From NCBI GenBank assembly GCA_013141455.1, contig JABFQW010000024.1, positions 1 through 40,706 of the forward strand: DNA of 40,706 nucleotides, in the 5' to 3' direction. The position numbers and the translations under genes are program-made. Numbering within the stretch: position 1 is the stretch's first letter; every line of letters begins with the position of its first letter. Source of the DNA: Bacteroidales bacterium (lineage in GTDB: Bacteria > Bacteroidota > Bacteroidia > Bacteroidales > F082). This document shows, one piece after another, positions 31,321 through 37,885 of this stretch. Below the pieces are notes generated by a model. That model was given only the letters and a program-made list of their open reading frames with translations. It was not told the DNA's origin and did no database searches.

Positions 31321-32541
31321 TCAGGAGATTAACATTGGTTTTGCATTACAAACCTCGCAGAGTATAATTGAAGAATCAGGGTCGTGATACGCGACAATTT
31401 CTTTTAATTCTTTTAACGAAATTATCCCAATTGTATAGCCGGATTCCTGATTCCGATACGATTCGTTGATTTCTTCGAAGTGTTTTTCAAATTCAGGCCC
31501 ATTCAACAAGTTATGACGCAACAATATCTTAAGCGAAATATGATTATCTGTTTCAAGTGATTCTGTGAGATCCATCTTTTTATATTCGTACCTGTAATCG
31601 TAGGTAAGCGCTGAAATATCGGACAATACTGCCGAGGCTGTTGGGTAGGCACCGGCACCTTTTCCAACAAAAAACTGGGTATCACTGAAATAGGATTTCG
31701 TTTTCACGCCGTTAAACACATCGTCCACATTGAAAAGTTTATCAGTCTTATGAACAAATTTTGGCAATACAAATGCTTTTATCTTGCCGTTTAAAGCTTT
31801 TTCAGCATAGGCTACCAATTTGATTTTCAATCCTTTTTCTCTGGCATAATTCAATTCAAGGTCGCCAAGCCTATCAATTCCGAGATTGAATATTTCGTCG
31901 GGTTTGGCTACAACGCCAAAAGCATGTGCAATCAAAATCAGAAGTTTGAATTTCGCATCGTATCCGCCGGTATCGAGTGCCGGATTGGTTTCAACATAAC
32001 CTTTCAGGGTGGCTTCATGTAGCGCATCGGCATACGAGATATGTTCGTCCGAGGTTTTGGTCAGGATGTAATTGGTTGAACCATTTACGATTCCTTCGAT
32101 GGATTCTAGTAAATCATTGTCGTAATATTCTTCCAGATTCCGGATGATTGGAATACTGGCACAACAGGCCGCCTCATACAACAAGGGCACATCGTATTGT
32201 TTCTGAAGTTGAAGTAACTCGGTAAAATGATCGGCTATCATTTTTTTATTGGCTGTCACCACTGCTTTGCCCTTTTTAAGCGCGGCTTTTACAATTTCGA
32301 ATGCCGCATCGGCATCATCTATCAATTCAACAACCGTGTTTATTTCATCATCATTTAAAATATCATTTGCATCAAACGTGAAGCGATCCATGGGTATTTG
32401 CCTCGATTTACTTTTATCTTTTACACATATCCATTTGATATTGGCTTTCAATCCGGCAGTTTTCTCCAGTACTTCGTATAATCCATATCCAACACATCCA
32501 AAACCGAATAATCCAACTGTTAATTTCTTTCGACTTACCAT
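31321..32541 (-). CDS. hom: Homoserine dehydrogenase
   Basis: Reduces aspartate semialdehyde to homoserine, the branch point to threonine, isoleucine and methionine. The 406-residue protein has a Rossmann motif GFGCVGYG (13-20), VTANKKM, the catalytic core with EAACCASIPIIRNLEEY and GIVNGSTNYIL, and a C-terminal ACT-like regulatory domain (about 320-406). It is the second gene after the SAM riboswitch, 7 bases downstream of the cystathionine gamma-synthase-type gene, so homoserine supply falls under the same methionine control. Its ACT domain suggests additional feedback by threonine. Confidence 0.92.
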   Translation of the reverse strand: MVSRKKLTVGLFGFGCVGYGLYEVLEKTAGLKANIKWICVKDKSKSRQIPMDRFTFDANDILNDDEINTVVELIDDADAAFEIVKAALKKGKAVVTANKKMIADHFTELLQLQKQYDVPLLYEAACCASIPIIRNLEEYYDNDLLESIEGIVNGSTNYILTKTSDEHISYADALHEATLKGYVETNPALDTGGYDAKFKLLILIAHAFGVVAKPDEIFNLGIDRLGDLELNYAREKGLKIKLVAYAEKALNGKIKAFVLPKFVHKTDKLFNVDDVFNGVKTKSYFSDTQFFVGKGAGAYPTASAVLSDISALTYDYRYEYKKMDLTESLETDNHISLKILLRHNLLNGPEFEKHFEEINESYRNQESGYTIGIISLKELKEIVAYHDPDSSIILCEVCNAKPMLIS

Positions 32542-32548
32542 GATTCAA

Positions 32549-33715
32549 TTAATTTTTAACAGTAAATTTTTCTGACAAGGATTCAAATGCCTGTTTCAAA
32601 TCGTCAATCAAATCGTCCGCATCTTCCAAACCAACCGATAGACGGATAAGGCTATCCGTAACATTCGAATTATACCTTATTTCACGGGGAATCGACTTGT
32701 GCGTCATTTCGCATGGAAGACAAATTAGGCTCTTCACGCCGCCCAAACTCTCGGCCAGTTTAAAATATTTCGTGTTGCTAACGATGTGTGTGGCAAATTC
32801 TTTACTATCAATTTTAAGATCGAAAGTAACTACACCACCAAAATATTTTTGCTGTTTTCGGGCGATGTCATGGTTTTTGTGTTGTGGCAAACCGGGATAA
32901 TAAACATTCTTTACTAATTCATTAGTCAGCAGGAATTCAGCTATTTTTTGAGCGTTTTCGGCATGTTGCTTCACCCGCAATACAAGCGTTTCGATACCAC
33001 GAATTACCAGCCAGCTATCGAATGGAGCCAGAATTGCTCCCGATGCGTTTTGGATAAATTTTATTTTAGCACCTAACGCTTCATCGTTGGTTACAACAAG
33101 TCCGGCAATTAAATCACTGTGACCCGACAGGTATTTCGTTGCTGAATGGATCACGATATCTGCACCCAGATCGAGTGGTTTTTGGGATGCCGGTGAAGCA
33201 AATGTGTTGTCAACACAGAGTAAAGCATTGTTCGCTTTGGCAATTTTTGCAATTTCACCGATGTCGGATATCTTCAGGGTGGGATTTGTGGGCGATTCAA
33301 TCCAGATGAGTTTTGTTTTAACCGAAACAGCTTCTGCCACATGATCTACCTCTGTTGCATCTACATATTTAATAGTAATTCCAAATTTTTGATAGATATG
33401 TGTGAAAAGCCGAAAAGCGCCACCGTAGATATCGTCAACAGCCACAATCTCATCGCCCGATTGAAGTAGTTTCACCACGGCATCAATAGCAGATAATCCA
33501 CTGGCAAAGGCATAGCCGTTTTTACCATTTTCAAGCGTAGCGATTAAATCTTCCAGGACTTTACGTGTTGGATTATTGGTTCGCGAATAATCAAATCCTT
33601 TGTGCACTCCCGGCGCTTCCTGAATAAAGGTTGATGTTTGGTAAATAGGAGTGGAGATGGCGCCGGTTTGTTTATCAACCGGAATACTGTGTAAAATTTT
33701 TGTCGATTCTTTCAT
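32549..33715 (-). CDS. Trans-sulfuration PLP enzyme (cystathionine gamma-synthase / gamma-lyase family)
   Basis: A 388-residue Cys/Met-metabolism PLP enzyme. The Schiff-base lysine is K194 in HSATKYLSGHSD; the substrate-binding YSRTNNPTR segment (43-51) and DNTFASP loop are present. Control by a SAM riboswitch and cotranscription with homoserine dehydrogenase favour cystathionine gamma-synthase (MetB-like) for methionine synthesis. Gamma-lyase and gamma-synthase cannot be told apart safely by sequence alone. A TTG at 33757 would extend it by 14 residues, but the family start at MKESTK (33715) is preferred. Confidence 0.88.
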   Translation of the reverse strand: MKESTKILHSIPVDKQTGAISTPIYQTSTFIQEAPGVHKGFDYSRTNNPTRKVLEDLIATLENGKNGYAFASGLSAIDAVVKLLQSGDEIVAVDDIYGGAFRLFTHIYQKFGITIKYVDATEVDHVAEAVSVKTKLIWIESPTNPTLKISDIGEIAKIAKANNALLCVDNTFASPASQKPLDLGADIVIHSATKYLSGHSDLIAGLVVTNDEALGAKIKFIQNASGAILAPFDSWLVIRGIETLVLRVKQHAENAQKIAEFLLTNELVKNVYYPGLPQHKNHDIARKQQKYFGGVVTFDLKIDSKEFATHIVSNTKYFKLAESLGGVKSLICLPCEMTHKSIPREIRYNSNVTDSLIRLSVGLEDADDLIDDLKQAFESLSEKFTVKN

Positions 33716-33757
33716 TTTAATCTGGGTTTTATTGTTAAACACTTTAATTCGTTTCAA

Positions 33758-33766
33758 CTTATCCAG
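33758..33766 (-). promoter_or_regulatory. Sequence complementary to the riboswitch P1 strand
   Basis: On the minus strand this reads CTGGATAAG, an exact 9-base complement of CTTATCCAG, the 5' strand of riboswitch helix P1 (33970-33978). It lies 42 bases before the coding start and downstream of the terminator. It could compete for P1, but this is inference. Confidence 0.35.
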
Positions 33767-33803
33767 ATTATAGATACAGGCAACTTGTGAAAGGGCATAA
33801 ATT

Positions 33804-33836
33804 AAAAATGCTCTCCCAACAAGTCAGAAGAGCAAT
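33804..33836 (-). terminator. Intrinsic terminator in the SAM riboswitch expression platform
   Basis: On the minus strand TGCTCTTC pairs with GG(G)AGAGCA around a 10- to 11-base loop and is followed by TTTTT. It lies between the aptamer and the coding region, as expected for a SAM-off switch. Confidence 0.65.
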
Positions 33837-33872
33837 TAATATATCACAAATGTATTAATGGCTATTTTCTAA

Positions 33873-33978
33873 CTTATCTGTCTCCGGTATTCCGGAGTTG
33901 AAATTGGCACCTTCTACTGTTTTAAAGTAGGGTTGTCAAGACTTCATTGGGTCAAATCCCTCAGTCTTTCTGGATAAG
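33873..33978 (-). ncRNA. SAM-I (S-box) riboswitch aptamer
   Basis: Reading the minus strand, the aptamer begins CTTATCCAGAAAG, with P1 closed at the end by AGATAAG. The core is recognisable: GAGGGA then a TGACCC/AATGAAGTC element, CAACC, and GGTGCCAATT, with a final CTCCGG/CCGGAG hairpin. These are the conserved S-box blocks in order and spacing. High SAM should stabilise P1 and favour the downstream terminator, lowering expression of the trans-sulfuration enzyme and homoserine dehydrogenase. Confidence 0.93.
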
Positions 33979-34002
33979 AATATTATTTTAAAGAACGAGC
34001 GA

Positions 34003-34035
34003 CAAAGGTAATGACAAATAAATGAATCCTGCAAA
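34003..34035 (-). promoter_or_regulatory. Promoter of the SAM-riboswitch transcript
   Basis: On the minus strand TTTG (34032-34035), a 21-base spacer and TACCTTTG (34003-34010) match the -33/-7 consensus. Transcription would start about 20 bases before the aptamer. Between here and 34187 nothing else was seen. Confidence 0.65.
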
Positions 34036-34187
34036 TAAAATTTTCAAGGCTACTTTTTTGAGCTTTACAGCTTCCTTTGAACCTTCAGCATTTAAATAGT
34101 TTCGATTGTTAAAATATTCTCTTTTAACCTTTTAAGTATTAATGAATCAAAGGTTAAGATTGAATGGATGTTTCTTTATTACCTATG

Positions 34188-34943
34188 CTAAAGTTCATCG
34201 AAACCTGGACGTTTAAAATTCATTGCCTTCGGAAATTTGTTGATCAACTGGTCCTTTATTTTTGATAAATTGACCATAAACCCGATGAGATCATCTTCTT
34301 TTTCAGGCAATTGATGGTAGAGAACGCTGAAAGCCTGCAACGAACGGTCAATGGCAATGATGGCAATCTTCGCCGAACCATCATTATCCTGCAAATCAAT
34401 TTCATCATCAAATTCAAATTTAAAGAATGCCCGATGGGTTTTGGCACCGATTAAAAAACAATACCACTGAAGTACTTCAATGGCTTCGGTTAACGAAAGC
34501 AATTTCTTTTCACCAATAATTGCTGCAGTTTTTGCTTGAGAAGATAAATATTCCTGATTCTCAGTCAGCCAGTTGTGAAATGTTTTCCCATAGCTGTTGG
34601 CAAGTATTTCCGTTTCTTCAGGTGGCTGTCTTTCGAACTGAATTTGATCGCCAATATCAGTCAGATCAATTCCATGCCTTCGGGCACCTTCTTCAATCAA
34701 TTCAAAAGTAGCCTGATACACCATGGCAAGTTGTTCCCAGAATTTCTTATTATTCAAATCCGATTCGCCCAAATTTGTATTCATTTCCTGTTCCATTCGT
34801 GAAACAGCGCAACGGGCCGTAAACGCACAACGCTCGCACCATCTGTCACAATAATTGTGAATGCCCGGTATGAGGTTTTTTTCACCAGCAATTTCTTTCG
34901 TCATTTGCTTGTACCATTCTTTATCTTTCTTATTTGTTGGCAT
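34188..34943 (-). CDS. Conserved protein of unknown function with N-terminal Cys cluster
   Basis: A 251-residue cytosolic protein I do not recognise. Near the N terminus four cysteines, C32-x3-C36-x2-C39-x5-C45, could hold zinc or an iron-sulfur cluster. The pattern NYCDRWCERC followed by a TARC looks like a compact metal site. The rest is mostly helical, acidic, with no transmembrane segments. It is isolated on the minus strand between the riboswitch region and a mobile element. The nearby T-rich sequence is not an obvious terminator. Confidence 0.65.
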   Translation of the reverse strand: MPTNKKDKEWYKQMTKEIAGEKNLIPGIHNYCDRWCERCAFTARCAVSRMEQEMNTNLGESDLNNKKFWEQLAMVYQATFELIEEGARRHGIDLTDIGDQIQFERQPPEETEILANSYGKTFHNWLTENQEYLSSQAKTAAIIGEKKLLSLTEAIEVLQWYCFLIGAKTHRAFFKFEFDDEIDLQDNDGSAKIAIIAIDRSLQAFSVLYHQLPEKEDDLIGFMVNLSKIKDQLINKFPKAMNFKRPGFDEL

Positions 34944-34961
34944 AGGTTATATATTATGATT

Positions 34962-35161
34962 CAATATCGTTTTGTTAAATGAAATCCTTGAAAAATTAAC
35001 CGCGGAGAGCCGCTAAGTTTTACGCAGAGTACCGCAAAGTTGTATAACAATTCTTGACTCTGCGGCACAGTTCGGTAAACTCACTGCACCGCTTTGCGCC
35101 TTCTCAGCGAACTTTGCGGTAAAAACTTTTAAAATTAAAAATCCTAAACCAAACGACATTG
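34962..35161. mobile_element. 200-bp MITE-like element, same ends as 2508-2631, 10-bp target duplication
   Basis: The left end CAATATCGTTTTGTTAA (34962-34978) and the right end (35145-35161, complement CAATGTCGTTTGGTTTA) match the terminal repeat of the 2508-2631 element. The 10-base sequence TATTATGATT is duplicated exactly on both sides (34952-34961, 35162-35171). The interior differs from that element: it carries CGC-rich imperfect palindromes of the CCGCGGAGAGCCGC and TTTGCGGTAAAAAC type and has no coding frame. Confidence 0.8.
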
Positions 35162-35280
35162 TATTATGATTATTCAAAAATAAGTTATTTTCCCAAAATG
35201 GATTGTATTCAACAAAAAAATCAACTATCCAATTAACATTTGTTGATTTGTATACTTTTATTTGAAGCCGGTAGAAACAA

Positions 35281-35310
35281 AAAAAGGATAAGAATTTCTT
35301 CCTATCCTTT
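35281..35310 (-). terminator. Intrinsic terminator of pckA
   Basis: AAAAGGATA (35281-35289) pairs with TATCCTTTT (35302-35310), with a further GAA/TTC inner pairing. On the minus strand it ends in a T-run and follows the pckA stop by 20 bases. Sequence between the mobile element and this hairpin is AT-rich and shows nothing else. Confidence 0.75.
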
Positions 35311-35330
35311 TAGACTTGTAAATTATATTT

Positions 35331-36947
35331 TTACAGTTGCGGACCAGCAGCAACAAGGCGTTTGCCTTCATCATTGTCGGTATATTTTGCAAAGTTTTCG
35401 ATGAAAAGTTTGGCCAATTCGTGTGCTTTCCGGTCATATTCGGCTGGATCAGCGTAGGTATTGCGCGTATCCAAAACCCCGGTATTAACACCATGTAACT
35501 CAGTTGGAATTTCAAGGTTGAAAATATCGGTCATTTTTGATGGGGCATGATCGATGCTGCCATCAAGGATGGCATCGATGATGGCGCGTGTGTCTTTGAT
35601 TGAGATGCGTTTTCCGGTTCCGTTCCATCCAGTATTTACAAGATACGCTTTAGCTCCGGAAGCTTCCATACGTTTCACCAGCTCAATAGCATATTTGGTT
35701 GGGTGAAGTGCCAGGAAAGCATTGCCAAAACAGGCTGAGAAGGTAGGTTGAGGTGAAGTTACACCACGCTCGGTTCCGGCGAGTTTTGCGGTAAAACCCG
35801 ACAAGAAATGATATTTGGTCTGTTCGCTGGTGAGTTTCGAAACCGGAGGCAGCACTCCAAAAGCATCAGCAGTCAGGAAAATAACTTTTTTAGCGTGACC
35901 GGCCTTCGATACTGGTTTAACAATATTATCGATATGATAAATAGGGTAGGAGACACGTGTATTTTCGGTTTTTGATTTGTCATCAAAATCAATCGATCCG
36001 TCGGTTCTCACAACAAGATTTTCGAGTAAGGCATCCCGCTTGATTGCGTGGTAGATGTCAGGCTCGTTTTCTTTGCTAAGGTTGATACATTTTGCATAGC
36101 AACCGCCTTCAAAGTTAAACACCCCGTCATCGTCCCAGCCATGTTCGTCGTCACCGATGAGCATTCGTTTTGGATCGGCAGAAAGGGTTGTTTTTCCGGT
36201 TCCGGAAAGTCCGAAAAAGATAGCAACATCGCCGTCTTTGCCAACATTGGCCGAGCAGTGCATCGAGGCAATTCCTCTCAGGGGAAGGTAATAATTCATC
36301 ATGGTGAATATTCCTTTTTTCATTTCACCACCATACCAGGTGCCTCCGATGAGCGATGTGCGTTCGGTGAGATCGAAAACAATGAAGTTTTCAGAATTCA
36401 TACCCATTTCCTTCCATTCGCTGTTAACAGCTTTGGATGCGTTAAGCACAACGAAATCGGGGACAAAAGTATCCAACTCTTTTTCTTCGGGCCGGATAAA
36501 CATATTTTTCACAAAGTGAGCCTGCCAGGCAACTTCAACGATAAACCTTACTTTCAAACGGGTATCAGGATTAGCCCCCGCATAAGCGTCCATCACATAC
36601 AATTTCTTGCCCGAAAGTTGGTTGGCTGCTATTTTTTTGAGTTTTTGATATTTCTCCGGGTCAAGTGGACGGTTGTCGTTTTTACCCTGCGTTGACCACC
36701 ACATCGTATCTTTCGATACTTCATCGAAAACAACATATTTATCTTTTGGTGACCTGCCGGTGAAGATTCCTGTATCGACCGATATAGCGCCGGTGTTTGT
36801 CAGAACGCCTTTTGAGAACCCTTCGAGTGCAGGATCCATTTCATGTTGATACAATACTTCATAAGATGGATTGTGATATGCTTCAATCACATCCTGAATG
36901 CCATAAATCGCTAATTCAGCTTTAATTTGTTTTTGATCTTTAGCCAT
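35331..36947 (-). CDS. pckA: Phosphoenolpyruvate carboxykinase (ATP)
   Basis: Interconverts oxaloacetate and PEP with ATP/ADP. In anaerobic Bacteroidota it often runs toward oxaloacetate to make ATP and succinate. From ATG 36947 the protein has 538 residues, the usual length. Visible motifs are FTGRSPKDK, the metal/PEP site around [11 protein letters not shown], the P-loop [33 protein letters not shown] and [14 protein letters not shown]. The frame is open to 36983, but those 12 residues lie upstream of the family start. A -7 box (36989-36996) lies 42 bases before the start. PPDK, the other PEP-forming or PEP-consuming enzyme, is encoded nearby. Confidence 0.94.
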   Translation of the reverse strand: MAKDQKQIKAELAIYGIQDVIEAYHNPSYEVLYQHEMDPALEGFSKGVLTNTGAISVDTGIFTGRSPKDKYVVFDEVSKDTMWWSTQGKNDNRPLDPEKYQKLKKIAANQLSGKKLYVMDAYAGANPDTRLKVRFIVEVAWQAHFVKNMFIRPEEKELDTFVPDFVVLNASKAVNSEWKEMGMNSENFIVFDLTERTSLIGGTWYGGEMKKGIFTMMNYYLPLRGIASMHCSANVGKDGDVAIFFGLSGTGKTTLSADPKRMLIGDDEHGWDDDGVFNFEGGCYAKCINLSKENEPDIYHAIKRDALLENLVVRTDGSIDFDDKSKTENTRVSYPIYHIDNIVKPVSKAGHAKKVIFLTADAFGVLPPVSKLTSEQTKYHFLSGFTAKLAGTERGVTSPQPTFSACFGNAFLALHPTKYAIELVKRMEASGAKAYLVNTGWNGTGKRISIKDTRAIIDAILDGSIDHAPSKMTDIFNLEIPTELHGVNTGVLDTRNTYADPAEYDRKAHELAKLFIENFAKYTDNDEGKRLVAAGPQL

Positions 36948-36988
36948 AAATTTTTTATTTGAAGTTTTTTGAGTTTTATGCATTGGAG

Positions 36989-36996
36989 CAAATTTA
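36989..36996 (-). promoter_or_regulatory. -7 promoter box for pckA
   Basis: On the minus strand this reads TAAATTTG, matching the TAnnTTTG consensus. No clear -33 TTG is present. Confidence 0.45.
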
Positions 36997-37151
36997 GAAA
37001 AAACCTTGGCTGAATTGCATCGAAATTTTGAGGCTTTATTAATTTAAGATTAAATTTTATAAGTCAGCCTAATTAATAACCATTTAATGCATTGATTATA
37101 GTTGATTTACGCTAAAATATGCGTAGTAAAAAAATGAGATGAAATTAATTA

Positions 37152-37319
37152 ATGAGCATAAGGATCGTCGTATCTTTGATACTTGTTTTTAATTTTTTTG
37201 GTTTTGAAACGGTATATCGTTATTACCTGATTCATCGGATTTCTATCCGGAATGAAAAAATATCAGTAAAAACCCTCATTAATCTGCTTTCGTCGTTCAA
37301 TTATACATTATTATTTTAA
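37152..37319 (+). CDS. Candidate 55-residue small ORF
   Basis: An open frame of 55 codons from ATG 37152 to TAA 37317-37319, ending 21 bases before the next gene. Its first 20 residues (MSIRIVVSLILVFNFFGFET) are hydrophobic like a signal or transmembrane segment; the rest is basic. It may be a small membrane protein. Against this, a -7-like box TATCTTTG (37171-37178) and a hairpin (37230-37253) lie within it, so the region could instead be the untranslated leader of the following gene. The frame is in the 393-base gap between pckA and 37341; the first 150 bases of that gap are AT-rich with nothing else seen. Confidence 0.3.
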   Translation: MSIRIVVSLILVFNFFGFETVYRYYLIHRISIRNEKISVKTLINLLSSFNYTLLF

Positions 37320-37328
37320 CAGTTTAAA

Positions 37329-37339
37329 AAGGAGGTGAT
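37329..37339 (+). promoter_or_regulatory. Strong Shine-Dalgarno sequence
   Basis: AAGGAGGTGAT is a full-length anti-16S match, 1 base before the ATG at 37341 (5 bases from GGAGG). Most genes in this window, as in Bacteroidota generally, lack any such site. It selects 37341 over a GTG at 37335, which lies inside the site. Confidence 0.7.
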
Positions 37340-37340
37340 T

Positions 37341-37823
37341 ATGACATTACAATCAGAAACAAAGACTATTTGCTGTCCCGAATTTGACCCGGTTCCCTGG
37401 GATGATAAAATGATCGAATGGGAAAACAAGAGATTTATCCGCGATAAGGTCTGCACCCTGTTTTATATGCCAATGAACTTTGGCGGTGTGATGAAACGTC
37501 TCGACAGCAAAATAACAAAGGCGGGCGTTACATTGACCGATGGATTATGCCTGTCGGATCATACCTCAAAATGGAATATGGATATTTATCTTGCTGTGGA
37601 TAAGGAAATTCCGGACGCGGTTAATACCACACTAAGTGGTAACTACTATTCAAAAGTGTATGAAGGTTCATTTCAAAATACCGGTAAATGGATGAAGGAT
37701 TTTGAAATCGTCATGAAATCGAAGCAATTGATCGCGAAGAAAACCTATATGTGGTACACCACCTGCCCTAAGTGTGCTAAGAAATATGGTAAGAATTATG
37801 TGGTGATTATTGCACAGATTTAG
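37341..37823 (+). CDS. Conserved uncharacterised protein with C-terminal CxxC
   Basis: A 160-residue cytosolic protein. It contains ICCPEFDPVPWDDKMIEWENKRF near the N terminus, a central region with NFGGVMKRLD and LSDHTSKWNMDIYLAV, and a C-terminal YTTCPKCAKKYGKNYVVIIAQI. I believe relatives are conserved in anaerobic bacteria and often labelled hydrolase without evidence; a GyrI-like ligand-binding fold is possible. The CPKC pair may bind metal or be redox active. It has an unusually strong ribosome binding site and an excellent terminator just after it, so it is probably a highly translated single gene. Confidence 0.7.
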   Translation: MTLQSETKTICCPEFDPVPWDDKMIEWENKRFIRDKVCTLFYMPMNFGGVMKRLDSKITKAGVTLTDGLCLSDHTSKWNMDIYLAVDKEIPDAVNTTLSGNYYSKVYEGSFQNTGKWMKDFEIVMKSKQLIAKKTYMWYTTCPKCAKKYGKNYVVIIAQI

Positions 37824-37830
37824 AATATAA

Positions 37831-37863
37831 AAAAGGCGTTAAATCATTGATTTAACGCCTTTT
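37831..37863. terminator. Bidirectional intrinsic terminator
   Basis: A perfect 14-bp stem, AAAAGGCGTTAAAT (37831-37844) with ATTTAACGCCTTTT (37850-37863), has a 5-base loop. A-runs and T-runs on either side let it end both the plus-strand gene at 37823 and the minus-strand ppdK at 37886. Confidence 0.9.
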
Positions 37864-37885
37864 GAATATTTAAGAAAATGGATTA

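Noticed and set aside
36048-36695. 215-residue plus-strand open frame within pckA
   Set aside because: It lies wholly antisense to a well-conserved PEP carboxykinase and shows no domain; long antisense frames are common opposite conserved genes.
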